A DNA stretch of 8,057 nt, taken from NCBI GenBank assembly GCA_002327945.1, contig DCVY01000153.1:16513-24569 (forward strand), read 5' to 3'. This DNA is from Acidovorax delafieldii. GTDB taxonomy: Bacteria; Pseudomonadota; Gammaproteobacteria; Burkholderiales; Burkholderiaceae_C. Numbering within the stretch: the first letter of the stretch is position 1; every line of letters starts with the position of its first letter. The notes beneath the pieces were generated by a model. That model saw only the letters and a program-made list of their open reading frames with translations, ran no database searches and had not been told where the DNA came from. Shown here in pieces: positions 1 through 7,263 of this stretch. The position numbers and the translations under genes were made by a program.

Positions 1-1730
1 TGCGCACCTTCGCCACGGGCGTCATCACCCAGCTCGCAGCCTTGCTGGGTGTGGCCGGACAAGCACTGGCCTGTGTTCAGGACACCACGGCAGTCCCATC
101 CGGCACCTACCGCGTGCAAGCCGCCACGGGACGTTTCGTCGGCCTGCTGGACTTGCCCATGGCCGCGCTGCCTGATTCAAACATGCTGCACCTGCTGCAC
201 CGTGCCCTCAGCGTACGGGGCAAGGCTCTCAATGGCGCCCCCCTGTCGTCGGCTGCGCCCGGTGTGCCGCCACCGCCCCACTGTTGCGGCGACAACGTCT
301 ATGGCGATGACCGCGGACTGGCCCTGTACATCGGCTGCCCCGGCGACCAGGACATGGTGGTGTTCATCGAACTTGCGCACCCATTGACAGCCACCGACCG
401 GCAGTTGCTCGACTTCTTCTGCGTCAGTTTCAGTACCGTGCTACGCAACCGGGGGCTGCTGGAGCGCCTGCACCGGTCTGCCTATTCCGACCCGCTGGTC
501 TCGCTGCCCAACCGGGCCTGCTTTATTGAGAAGGTGGGCGAATGCATGCAACGCGGCATGGACGGCCTGATGCTGGCCCTGGTCGATATTGACGACTTCA
601 GCGCCACCAACGAAATGATGGGGCACCGCTTCGGCGATCGCCTGCTCGATGCCGTTGCGCAGCGCCTGGCCAAAGTCCTGCCCGACGGGGTGATGCTGGC
701 CCGTGTGGGGCCCGACACCTTTGGCATCCTGGGACCGGTGCACATGGTGCTGCCACAACAGCTGCTGGACTGCATGCGCGACCCGCTGACCATCAACGAC
801 ATGCCCCACAAGGTATCAATGACCTGTGGGTATGTGCTGCTGCCCCAGGACGCAAGGACGGGCGACGACCTCGTCAAAGACGCAACCATCGCCCTCAAGC
901 GTGCCAAGCGCGACCACCGCGGTCAGCAACTGCAGTATGCGGCCCACATGGGAACAGAAGCGAAGAACCGCGCAGTGCTGCTCTCGGAACTGCGCGCGGC
1001 CATTGAAAACGCCCAGCTGTTTCTGGTTTACCAGCCGCAGGTCGATCTCGACACCGGCGAACCCATCGGCCTGGAAGCCTTGCTGCGCTGGCGCACTGCC
1101 GACGGCCGCCTGGTGCCTCCGGATCAATTCATCCCCGTGGCCGAACATTCGGGCCTGATCCTGCCCCTGGGCCAGTGGGCGCTCGAAACAGCCTGCCAGA
1201 CCCTGCGCGAACTGCAAACTGCCGGGCTGGCGCCTGCGCGCATGGCGGTCAACGTCTCCGTGGTGCAGCTGCGCGACCCTGGCTTCCTCGACATGGTGCG
1301 CGCAGCCCTGTCGGCCAGCGGACTGGCGGGGCACCACCTGGAACTGGAGATCACGGAATCCGTGGTGGTCTTGCCCACACAGCTGCTGCAGTCCACGCTC
1401 AATGCCCTGCGCGCCCACGGCGTCACGATCGCCATTGACGACTTCGGCACGGGCTACTCATCGCTGAGTTACCTGGAACGGCTGCCGCTGGACCGCATCA
1501 AGATCGACCGCACTTTCGTGCAGCACCTGGAGGCCCCGCAGGGAGGACGCGTGGCTGAAATGGTGGTGCAGCTGGGGCGCAAGCTGGGACTGCAGGTGCT
1601 GGCCGAGGGCATCGAGAACGCTGCGGCCTGGCGGGCGCTGCAGGCCATGGGTTGCCACCACGGGCAGGGCTACCACATCGCCTACCCCATGGAAAAAGCC
1701 GCCCTGTTGCACTGGCTGGCGCAATCCTGA
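1..1730 (+). CDS. c-di-GMP phosphodiesterase, DUF3369 / degenerate GGDEF / EAL (5' truncated)
   Basis: The reading frame is open from base 3 with no start in view, so the gene begins upstream; 575 complete residues are visible, numbered here from base 3. The first residues (RTFATGVITQLAALL) and the following ~130 resemble DUF3369, a domain usually found behind a response-regulator receiver domain, so a receiver probably lies outside the window. The GGDEF domain follows, but its signature is GPDTF (residues 236-240) and I see no RxxD inhibitory site, so cyclase activity is unlikely. The EAL domain keeps the catalytic set: EAL (358-360), Asn417, Glu449 in ELEITE, DDFGTG (479-484), Lys500, AEGIE (Glu535, Glu538) and Gln555 in GQGY. 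The inferred role is c-di-GMP hydrolysis to pGpG in the cytoplasm, with the degenerate GGDEF perhaps acting as a regulatory module. It converges with xerC, 48 bp away. Confidence 0.9.
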   Translation, partial: RTFATGVITQLAALLGVAGQALACVQDTTAVPSGTYRVQAATGRFVGLLDLPMAALPDSNMLHLLHRALSVRGKALNGAPLSSAAPGVPPPPHCCGDNVYGDDRGLALYIGCPGDQDMVVFIELAHPLTATDRQLLDFFCVSFSTVLRNRGLLERLHRSAYSDPLVSLPNRACFIEKVGECMQRGMDGLMLALVDIDDFSATNEMMGHRFGDRLLDAVAQRLAKVLPDGVMLARVGPDTFGILGPVHMVLPQQLLDCMRDPLTINDMPHKVSMTCGYVLLPQDARTGDDLVKDATIALKRAKRDHRGQQLQYAAHMGTEAKNRAVLLSELRAAIENAQLFLVYQPQVDLDTGEPIGLEALLRWRTADGRLVPPDQFIPVAEHSGLILPLGQWALETACQTLRELQTAGLAPARMAVNVSVVQLRDPGFLDMVRAALSASGLAGHHLELEITESVVVLPTQLLQSTLNALRAHGVTIAIDDFGTGYSSLSYLERLPLDRIKIDRTFVQHLEAPQGGRVAEMVVQLGRKLGLQVLAEGIENAAAWRALQAMGCHHGQGYHIAYPMEKAALLHWLAQS

Positions 1731-1748
1731 AAAGATCGCTGGCAGGCG

Positions 1749-1775
1749 CCGGCAGCGAGATGCTGCAATTGCCGG
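1749..1775. terminator. Possible hairpin between convergent genes
   Basis: The 48-bp gap between the EAL gene and xerC holds two overlapping inverted repeats. GCAGC (1752-1756) pairs with GCTGC (1762-1766) around a 5-nt loop, and alternatively CCGGCA (1749-1754) pairs with TGCCGG (1770-1775). A convergent gap is a natural place for a bidirectional terminator. There is no T tract on either strand, so a classical intrinsic terminator is not shown. Confidence 0.3.
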
Positions 1776-1778
1776 GGC

Positions 1779-2771
1779 TCACGCGCCCCCAGGCTTTCTG
1801 CGCGCGCGCGGGTGCGCCGCGTCATACACCTTGGCCAGATGCTGGAAATCGAGCCGCGTATAAACCTGCGTGGTGGTGATGTTGGCGTGGCCCAGCAGCT
1901 CCTGCACGGCGCGCAGGTCGCCACTGCTTTGCAGCAGGTGGCTGGCAAACGAGTGGCGCAGCATGTGCGGGTGCACCGGCGTGCTCAGCCCCGCCTGCTG
2001 GCTGCGCTGGCGCAGGCGCAGCCAGATCGACTGGGCCGTGAGCCGCTTGCCGCGCTGGCCCACAAACAATGCCCCGTCAAGCCGCGCAGAGCCCGCGGTG
2101 CCAAACGGCGCAGCGCGCAGCGCCAGCCAGGCCTGCAGCGCTGCCGTGGCGGCGCGGCCCACGGGCACGCTGCGGCGCTTGCTGCCCTTGCCGAACACAT
2201 GGGCCTCGCCGGCCTGCAGATCGACCCAGCCGCGGCCCTGGCGCTGGGTATCGGCGCCAGGCACGGCGTCCAGCCCCACCAGCTCGCCCACGCGCAGGCC
2301 GCAGCCATACAGCAGCTCGACCATGGCCGCGTCGCGCGCCTGCAGCCAGGGGTCGGTGCCGGCAGGCTCAAACTCGGCCAGGCGCACAGCATCGTCCACG
2401 CCCAGCGCCTTGGGCAGGGGCTTGGGCGCCTTGGGCGCGCGCACGTCCTGCACCGGGTTGTGGGCCATCAGCCCCTGCCGCCCGGCCCAGGTGAAAAAGC
2501 CGCGCCAGCCCGACAGGATGAGCGCAATGCCCCGCCCGCTGCGCCCGGCGCTGTGCATCTGGGCCACAAAGCGGCGGATGTGCGCGCTCGTGAGCTGCAG
2601 CAGCGGCAGGTTCACGCCCGCAGCAAACTGCGCCAGCTTTTCCAGGTCCAGCGCGTACAGCGTGAGCGTGCGCGCGGCCAGGCGTTTTTCCACGCGCGCA
2701 TGCTCCAGGTAGCGCAGCACCACGGGATCGGCGGCCACAGCCACTGGCGCAAGCGGGCCGCGCGCTGGCAT
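1779..2771 (-). CDS. xerC: Tyrosine recombinase XerC
   Basis: This 330-residue tyrosine recombinase acts in the cytoplasm. By family knowledge it works with XerD at the dif site to resolve chromosome dimers at division. The N-terminal SAM-like core-binding domain covers about residues 15-105, and the catalytic domain about 120-325. The full catalytic set is visible: Arg160 (GCGLRVGEL), Lys195 (GKGSKRR), His269 and Arg272 (HPHMLRHS), His295 (LLGHANI) and nucleophile Tyr304 (QVYTRL). Spacing from His269 to Tyr304 matches E. coli XerD. It is somewhat longer than E. coli XerC (298), partly from a ~10-residue Gly/Gln/Arg-rich insert near 171-181 between the catalytic Arg and Lys. The start lies 4 bp after the DUF484 stop with no clear ribosome binding site, suggesting translational coupling. 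Placement after dapF and DUF484 supports XerC over XerD or a phage integrase. Confidence 0.96.
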   Translation of the reverse strand: MPARGPLAPVAVAADPVVLRYLEHARVEKRLAARTLTLYALDLEKLAQFAAGVNLPLLQLTSAHIRRFVAQMHSAGRSGRGIALILSGWRGFFTWAGRQGLMAHNPVQDVRAPKAPKPLPKALGVDDAVRLAEFEPAGTDPWLQARDAAMVELLYGCGLRVGELVGLDAVPGADTQRQGRGWVDLQAGEAHVFGKGSKRRSVPVGRAATAALQAWLALRAAPFGTAGSARLDGALFVGQRGKRLTAQSIWLRLRQRSQQAGLSTPVHPHMLRHSFASHLLQSSGDLRAVQELLGHANITTTQVYTRLDFQHLAKVYDAAHPRARRKPGGA

Positions 2772-2775
2772 GGTG

Positions 2776-3471
2776 TCAGCGCAAACGCATCAATGCCGCG
2801 CTGGCCAGCGCGGCCATGCGCGACAGGAAGTCGGTGCCCATGGTGGCGTCAAAGCGGTGCGGGTCGGGCGAGCCCAGCACCAGCAGGCCAAACGCCGGCG
2901 TGGCGCTGTCCACGGCGCCTTCGCGCAGCGGCAGCAGGGCCAGGGACTGGGCCGCCGCGCCATCCGTCTGTGCCAGCCAGGCCGCAGGCTCAAACCCCAG
3001 GTTGGGGCCGCAGAACGGCATGGTCAGCGAGGTGGCGAAGGCCCTGGCGTCTTCGCTGGCACCCAGAGCGAAGTCGGCGTCGATGTAGGGCCCTGCCACC
3101 CCCCAGACCCGCACAGTGGCCTGCGGCACATCGAACAGGGTGCGCACGCCGTCCACCACGACCTGGGGCAGGTCCATGGGGTCGCGCACTTGCAGCAGGG
3201 CGCTGGTCCAGTGGTCCACCTTGGAGGCGATGGCGGCATTCTCATGGCTGTGGCGCACCATTTCCATGATGCGCTGCTCCAGCCCCTTGATCTTCTCGCG
3301 CAGCATTTCGGCCTGGCGCTCCTGCAGGCTCACGGCGCGGGTGCCATGCGGGCTGGTGATCTGCACGCTGGCCAGCACCTGGGCATGGCGCTCGAAAAAT
3401 CCGGGCGTCTGGGTTAGGAACTCGGCGATGTCGTCTTCGGTGATCGGTGAAAGAGGGGAGCTGGTGGTCAT
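2776..3471 (-). CDS. DUF484 family protein (GAF-like)
   Basis: This 231-residue protein matches the DUF484 family, whose E. coli member YigA lies between dapF and xerC. Its biochemical role is not established. The N-terminus (about residues 8-36, [20 protein letters not shown]) is the conserved family opening. A charged, heptad-like helix (about 46-80) is a likely coiled coil, and the remainder (about 85-230) looks like a GAF-type fold. I see no signal peptide or membrane segment, so it is probably cytoplasmic. Its ATG overlaps the dapF TGA by 4 bp (ATGA) and its stop is 4 bp from the xerC start, so it is the middle gene of a translationally coupled operon. The role in XerC or DapF function is unknown; a ligand-binding or regulatory role would be a guess from the fold. 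Confidence 0.92.
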   Translation of the reverse strand: MTTSSPLSPITEDDIAEFLTQTPGFFERHAQVLASVQITSPHGTRAVSLQERQAEMLREKIKGLEQRIMEMVRHSHENAAIASKVDHWTSALLQVRDPMDLPQVVVDGVRTLFDVPQATVRVWGVAGPYIDADFALGASEDARAFATSLTMPFCGPNLGFEPAAWLAQTDGAAAQSLALLPLREGAVDSATPAFGLLVLGSPDPHRFDATMGTDFLSRMAALASAALMRLR

Positions 3472-4346
3472 GGCGTGTCAGGGAGTTCGATCTGGCCTTC
3501 AAAAACTGGGGTGGCCGGACCGGTCATGAAAACGGAGTCGGCCGCCTGGCCGCTCCAGGCAATGGTGAGCAGGCCGCCGCGGGTGTGCACATCCACCTGC
3601 GCATCGAGCAGCCCCAGGCGAATGCCCGCTGCCACGGCGGCGCAGGCACCGGAGCCGCACGCCAGGGTTTCGCCCGCGCCGCGCTCGAACACGCGCAGGC
3701 GCACATGGCTGCGGTCCACGATCTGCAGGAACCCCGCGTTCACCCGCCGCGGAAAACGCGGATGCGATTCGATCAGCGGGCCGGTCTGCTGCACCGGCGC
3801 AGTGTCCACGTCTGCCACCAGCTGCACGGCGTGCGGATTGCCCATGGACACCACCGCCACCCAAACAGGAGCCTCTTGCGCAGAGCCAGCAAGTGGCAGC
3901 GGCCATGTTTGCCCCGAACCCTGCGCCACCGGCGTGAGGCCGGACGCATCAAAGGGCACCAGCGCCGCGTCGAACACCGGACGGCCCATGTCCACCGTCA
4001 CCCGGCCATCGGGATTGAGCCGGGGAGCAATCACGCCGGCCAGCGTCTGCACGCGGATGGTGTCCTTCTGCGTCAAGCCCTTGTCGTGCACATAGCGCGC
4101 AAAGCAGCGCGCGCCATTGCCGCACTGCTCCACCTCGCCGCCATCGGCGTTGTGGATCACGTATTCGAAGTCAATGCCCTCGCCCGGCGAGGGGCGCACG
4201 GTGAGGATCTGGTCAGCACCCACGCCAAAGTGGCGATCGGCCAGCATGCGGTAATGCGCCGGCGTCAGGCCCAGGCGGCCCTGGGTTTCGTCGAGCACCA
4301 CGAAATCGTTGCCCGCGCCCTGCATTTTGGTGAAGCGAATCTGCAT
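3468..4346 (-). CDS. dapF: Diaminopimelate epimerase
   Basis: DapF converts LL-2,6-diaminopimelate to meso-diaminopimelate, the precursor of lysine and the cross-linking residue of Gram-negative peptidoglycan; it is a cytoplasmic, PLP-independent racemase. At 292 residues it is a little longer than E. coli DapF (274). The family opening is present ([16 protein letters not shown], residues 4-19). Both catalytic cysteines are visible, Cys75 in QCGNGAR and Cys230 in LACGSGAC, and ERGAGET (221-227) supplies substrate contacts. The start is the ATG at 4346-4344, because upstream codons in frame do not resemble DapF and run through the intergenic repeat. It is the first gene of the dapF-DUF484-xerC operon and is divergent from the Nudix/MBL gene. 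No ribosome binding site precedes the start; a GATAAT hexamer 7 nt upstream raises the possibility of a leaderless transcript. Confidence 0.97.
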   Translation of the reverse strand: MQIRFTKMQGAGNDFVVLDETQGRLGLTPAHYRMLADRHFGVGADQILTVRPSPGEGIDFEYVIHNADGGEVEQCGNGARCFARYVHDKGLTQKDTIRVQTLAGVIAPRLNPDGRVTVDMGRPVFDAALVPFDASGLTPVAQGSGQTWPLPLAGSAQEAPVWVAVVSMGNPHAVQLVADVDTAPVQQTGPLIESHPRFPRRVNAGFLQIVDRSHVRLRVFERGAGETLACGSGACAAVAAGIRLGLLDAQVDVHTRGGLLTIAWSGQAADSVFMTGPATPVFEGQIELPDTP

Positions 4347-4353
4347 GGGCCGG

Positions 4354-4359
4354 ATTATC
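4354..4359 (-). promoter_or_regulatory. Candidate -10 element for dapF operon
   Basis: On the minus strand this reads GATAAT, 5/6 to the sigma-70 -10 consensus, and ends 7 nt before the dapF ATG. Transcription from it would start at or within about 1 nt of the start codon. The best -35 candidate is only TTGGGC at 19-bp spacing (4379-4384), which is weak. The assignment is inferred from motif and position. Confidence 0.4.
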
Positions 4360-4449
4360 GTCGGTGGGCTGCCCACCCGCCCAACCAGATCGCCGACATC
4401 CTTGGCACCCACCGCCCGGATGGCAAGCCTTTTTCGAGCGGGCACCTTC

Positions 4450-4497
4450 CGGACAGACACGGGGATACATACAGGGACACACACAGGGATACACGCG
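4450..4497. repeat. 12-bp tandem repeat, four units
   Basis: Four adjacent 12-bp units lie at 4450-4461, 4462-4473, 4474-4485 and 4486-4497. The third unit reads GGGACACACACA; units 2 and 4 begin GGGATACA, and unit 1 is the most diverged (about 9 of 12 positions match unit 3). The array sits between the divergent dapF and Nudix/MBL starts, in DNA I consider non-coding. It could be a slippage-prone minisatellite or a set of protein-binding sites; the sequence alone does not decide. Confidence 0.75.
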
Positions 4498-4523
4498 GCC
4501 AACAAAGCAAGCCGCGCTCTGCC

Positions 4524-4529
4524 GATAAT
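4524..4529 (+). promoter_or_regulatory. Candidate -10 element for the Nudix/MBL gene
   Basis: GATAAT lies 6 nt before the ATG at 4536, so a transcript would begin at or next to the start codon. There is no Shine-Dalgarno sequence before that ATG, which fits a leaderless mRNA. No convincing -35 hexamer is seen at 16-18 bp spacing, so an activator or weak promoter would be needed. Confidence 0.4.
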
Positions 4530-4535
4530 GCACGC

Positions 4536-6215
4536 ATGCCCCGCACCACCCAACAACTGCACCCCCATCGCGAACCCGCTGCCACCCGCCCTGCCGCCAC
4601 TGTGCTGCTGCTGCGCGATGCACCCGAGCGTGGTGGCCTGGAAGTCCTCATGACCCGGCGTTCGGCCGCGGCCAGCTTTGCGCCCGGCGCGTATGTCTTC
4701 CCCGGTGGCGGCATCGACGCGCTGGATGCGCAATCGCACGCCGCTGCCGACCGCCGCCCCGCGCAAGACGACCTGCACCTCACGCAGGCCATTGCCGCCA
4801 TCCGCGAGAGCTTTGAAGAGCTGGGCGTGCTGCTGGCGCGCCATGCCGATGGCCCCCGCCAAGGTGGCATGGCCGATGCGCAGGACATTGCCGCCATCGA
4901 CCGCCACCAGCCCTTTGTCGCGCAATGCACCGCACGCGGTCTGCGCCTGGCTGCCGACAATGTGTACCTGCTGGCCCACTGGACGACCGATCGCGACCTG
5001 GCGCGCCGCTTCGACGTGCCGTTTCTCGTGGCCCGCATGCCCGAGGGCCAGGAGCCCGTGGCCGACGAGACCGAGCAGTTCGAGCCCGTGTGGGTGCGCC
5101 CGGCCGACGCGCTGGCGCGGCACGAAGCGGGCCAGTTCTTCATGATCTTCCCCACCATCCGCACGCTGCAGCGGCTGGCAAAGTTTGGCAGCACCCAGGC
5201 CGTGCTGGATGCCGTGGCCCATGAAAAGCCCCTGTGGGTGAGCTGCCCGCGCGCCGGCCTGCTGGGCGGCAAGGAAGCGCGCTACATGGAGGACGAAACA
5301 CCGTTTGGCGAGCTGGCGCTGGTGTGCCCCGACGGGCAGATCGTGCACCCGCTCGACTGGCAGACCGAGCGGCCCGTGCCGCTGCTGAAAAACGTGCAGC
5401 GCCTGACCGCCCCCAACCCCGGCGTGATGACCGGCCCCGGCACCAACAGCTACCTGCTGGGCGACCCGGCCACGGGCTACATCGCCATCGACCCCGGCCC
5501 GGCCGATGCCGAGCACCTGGACAAGCTCTGGCGCGCCGCCGGGGGCGACATCCGCATGATCGTGTGCACCCACTCGCACCCCGACCACTCGCCGGGCGCC
5601 GCGCCGCTGCAGACCCTTTGCGTGCAGGCGGGCAAAACCAGGCCGCCGATTCTGGGCCTGCCCTCAGCCCCCACCGCGCGCGCGGCCAGCGCCTTCACGC
5701 CAGACAAATCGCTACAAAACAATGAGCTGCTGGTGCTTTCAGGACACGCGCCGGAAGGCAGCATCACCCACACCCTGCAGGTGATCCACACCCCCGGCCA
5801 CGCGGCCAACCACCTGTGCCTGCTGCTGCAGGAAGACGGCCTGCTGTTCAGCGGCGACCACATCCTGAACGGCAGCACCACGGTGATCGACCCGCCCGAC
5901 GGCAACATGGCCGACTACCTGGATTCGCTCGACCGGCTCGATGCGGCGTGCACGGCGCACGGCGTGGAGTTCATCCTGCCCGCCCATGGCCATGTGCTCA
6001 GTGATGCGCGCGGCGCTGTCGCCCGCCTCAAGGCCCACCGCCTGGCGCGCGAGGCCAAGGTGCTGGCCGCCATGCAGGCACTGCCCGATGGCGACATGGA
6101 AGACTGGGTGCGCCACGCCTACGACGACGTTCCGCCGCGCATGTGGCCGGTGGCCCAGCGCTCGCTGCTGGCGCATGTGCAGCGGATTCGCGCACTGCAG
6201 CCCGGGAATAACTGA
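4536..6215 (+). CDS. Nudix hydrolase / metallo-beta-lactamase-fold fusion protein
   Basis: This 559-residue protein fuses two hydrolase domains. The N-terminal Nudix domain (about residues 18-250) opens with ATVLLLRD and FPGGG (55-59); the Nudix helix is REsfEELGV (90-98). The stretch between them is longer than in the canonical box, as in NUDT19-like CoA/nucleotide diphosphatases. The C-terminal metallo-beta-lactamase fold begins near [15 protein letters not shown] (294 on) and carries metal ligands HSHPDH (346-351), His422 (TPGHA), Asp441 (SGDH) and His484 (AHGH). It resembles the LACTB2-like group, including a C-terminal winged-helix-like segment (about 500-555). The substrate is unknown; a phosphoanhydride and an ester, thioester or RNA substrate are family-based options. 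No signal peptide is seen. The start is where Nudix homology begins; the frame stays open upstream but there runs antisense to dapF and through the repeat. Confidence 0.9.
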   Translation: MPRTTQQLHPHREPAATRPAATVLLLRDAPERGGLEVLMTRRSAAASFAPGAYVFPGGGIDALDAQSHAAADRRPAQDDLHLTQAIAAIRESFEELGVLLARHADGPRQGGMADAQDIAAIDRHQPFVAQCTARGLRLAADNVYLLAHWTTDRDLARRFDVPFLVARMPEGQEPVADETEQFEPVWVRPADALARHEAGQFFMIFPTIRTLQRLAKFGSTQAVLDAVAHEKPLWVSCPRAGLLGGKEARYMEDETPFGELALVCPDGQIVHPLDWQTERPVPLLKNVQRLTAPNPGVMTGPGTNSYLLGDPATGYIAIDPGPADAEHLDKLWRAAGGDIRMIVCTHSHPDHSPGAAPLQTLCVQAGKTRPPILGLPSAPTARAASAFTPDKSLQNNELLVLSGHAPEGSITHTLQVIHTPGHAANHLCLLLQEDGLLFSGDHILNGSTTVIDPPDGNMADYLDSLDRLDAACTAHGVEFILPAHGHVLSDARGAVARLKAHRLAREAKVLAAMQALPDGDMEDWVRHAYDDVPPRMWPVAQRSLLAHVQRIRALQPGNN

Positions 6216-6297
6216 CCCCCTGAGGCGCTCTGCGCGCCTTCCCCCAGGGGACGCCACCGGTGGCCCGGCAAAGCCGGCTCCACGGTGGCACTGGCGT
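6216..6297. repeat. Palindrome-rich intergenic element
   Basis: The element starts directly after the Nudix/MBL stop codon. The first hairpin has an outer stem CCCCTG (6217-6222) / CAGGGG (6245-6250) and an inner stem AGGCGC (6223-6228) / GCGCCT (6234-6239), with a 5-nt bulge on one side. The second structure nests ACGCCA (6251-6256) / TGGCGT (6292-6297), GCCACCG (6253-6259) / CGGTGGC (6283-6289) and CCGGC-AAA-GCCGG (6265-6277). GCCACCGGTGGC (6253-6264) is also a perfect self-palindrome, so alternative folds compete. From memory, closely similar elements recur between genes in Comamonadaceae. It may act as a transcription end or mRNA stabiliser; no T tract is present. Confidence 0.6.
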
Positions 6298-6328
6298 GAA
6301 GGCAGCGCCAGTTTCAGAAAGCTCCGCC

Positions 6329-6334
6329 GACAAT
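6329..6334 (+). promoter_or_regulatory. Weak candidate -10 element
   Basis: GACAAT precedes the S4-domain gene and would give a 5' UTR of about 47 nt. It is 4/6 to consensus and I find no good -35 partner, so this is a suggestion only. Confidence 0.2.
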
Positions 6335-6387
6335 CAGGCTGCTGCACCATCGAACCGCATCCGGCGAATGCTCACCTTATTTCCCAT

Positions 6388-7188
6388 ATGACCGACAAGA
6401 ACCCTGACCCCAGCCACATCCGCCTGGCCAAACGCGTGGCCGAGCAACTGAACTGCGCGCGCAGCACGGCCGAGCAATTCATCGAAGGCGGCTTTGTCAG
6501 CGTGGACGGCCAGGTGGTGCAAGCCCCCGGCGCGCGCGTGCGCCCTGACCAGGCGGTGACCGTGGCGCAAGACGCCAGCCTGCTGGAACTGACACCCGTC
6601 ACGCTGCTGCTGCACAAGCCCGCCGGTTTCGAAGCCGGGCTGGGCCAGCCCGCCCAGGGTGGCTGCGCGCCCCACAGCAGCCAAGGCAGCCGCAGCCAGG
6701 GTGCGCCGCAGGCCGTCACGCTGCTCGGCGCCGCATCGCACCTGGCCGAAGACGCCTCGGGCATCCGCGTGCTGCAGCGCCATTTCAGGCAGCTCGAATG
6801 CTTCACGCCCTTGCCCACCGCGGCCAGCGGCCTGGTGGTTTACACCCAGGACAAGCGCATCGCGCGCAAGCTGGCCGAAGACATCGAATCGCTGGAGCAG
6901 GAATGCATCGTCGAAGTGAAGGGCGAGATTGCGCCCAACGGCCTGCAGCGGCTGTGTCACGGCCTCAGCTTCAACGGCCGCCCGCTGCCGCCCATCAAGG
7001 TGAGCTGGCAAAGCGAGACCAAACTGCGCTTTGCCTTGAAGGGCATCCGCCCCGGTCAGATTCCGGCCATGTGCGAGGCCGTGGGCCTCTCGGTGGTGGC
7101 CCTCAAGCGCATCCGCATCGGCCGGGTGCCCCTGGCCAAGGTGCCCGAAGGGCAGTGGCGTTATTTGCAGCCGTGGGAGCGGTTCTAG
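6388..7188 (+). CDS. RluF-like S4-domain pseudouridine synthase homologue, probably inactive
   Basis: This 266-residue protein has the layout of the RsuA/RluB/RluE/RluF family: an N-terminal S4 RNA-binding domain (about residues 10-62) and a pseudouridine-synthase-like domain (about 70-260) with LLLHKPAGF (73-81). Active members isomerise a uridine in rRNA; RluF acts on 23S rRNA. The family motif GRLDxxTSGL is replaced by PLPTAASGL (141-149), which puts Pro143 where the catalytic Asp should be. The C-terminal motif GxNRQIRRMC becomes IRPGQIPAMC (220-229), losing the conserved arginines. The fold, S4 domain and ending (VPEGQWRYLQPWE) are well kept and the frame is intact, so this looks like a maintained protein without canonical catalysis, perhaps an rRNA-binding factor. 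The ATG at 6388 has no clear Shine-Dalgarno sequence and was chosen because S4 homology starts just after it. Confidence 0.85.
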   Translation: MTDKNPDPSHIRLAKRVAEQLNCARSTAEQFIEGGFVSVDGQVVQAPGARVRPDQAVTVAQDASLLELTPVTLLLHKPAGFEAGLGQPAQGGCAPHSSQGSRSQGAPQAVTLLGAASHLAEDASGIRVLQRHFRQLECFTPLPTAASGLVVYTQDKRIARKLAEDIESLEQECIVEVKGEIAPNGLQRLCHGLSFNGRPLPPIKVSWQSETKLRFALKGIRPGQIPAMCEAVGLSVVALKRIRIGRVPLAKVPEGQWRYLQPWERF

Positions 7189-7194
7189 GGATGA

Positions 7195-7250
7195 ACGCTA
7201 TTAACACAATAGCTGTCAGCGATTTGCGGATAAGCGCCAGCACCTGTTTT
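7195..7250. repeat. Possible degenerate dispersed repeat with hairpin
   Basis: The 75-bp gap between the S4-domain gene and the rnpB 3' end contains GCTATT (7197-7202) / AATAGC (7208-7213) around a 5-nt loop, followed by AGCTGTCAGCG and, about 11 nt on, GCGCCAGCACCT, which pair imperfectly. I recall, unchecked, a widespread Comamonadaceae intergenic repeat built on AATAGCTGCTAGCGCTT and its complement, and this looks like a diverged copy. It may end transcription of the upstream gene. Confidence 0.4.
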
Positions 7251-7263
7251 CATAAAAAATTGT

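Noticed and set aside
1779..2771. Phage or integron integrase marking a mobile element
   Set aside because: The gene is in the conserved dapF-DUF484-xerC operon with no att-like repeats, tRNA or cargo genes nearby, so it is the housekeeping XerC.
1812..3269. Long 485-codon open frame on the plus strand opposite xerC and DUF484
   Set aside because: The translation is Arg/Ala/Gln-rich with no recognisable domain, and it lies antisense to two well-supported genes; long antisense frames are expected at this GC content.
4450..4497. CRISPR-like array
   Set aside because: The units are 12 bp and directly adjacent with no spacers, so this is a tandem repeat and not a CRISPR array.
3447..4535. N-terminal extension of the Nudix/MBL frame across dapF
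   Set aside because: The frame stays open but runs antisense to dapF and through the tandem repeat with no domain similarity; Nudix homology starts only after the ATG at 4536.
4347..5588. N-terminal extension of the dapF frame on the minus strand
   Set aside because: It runs antisense to the Nudix/MBL gene, its translation is low-complexity, and DapF homology starts exactly at the ATG at 4346.
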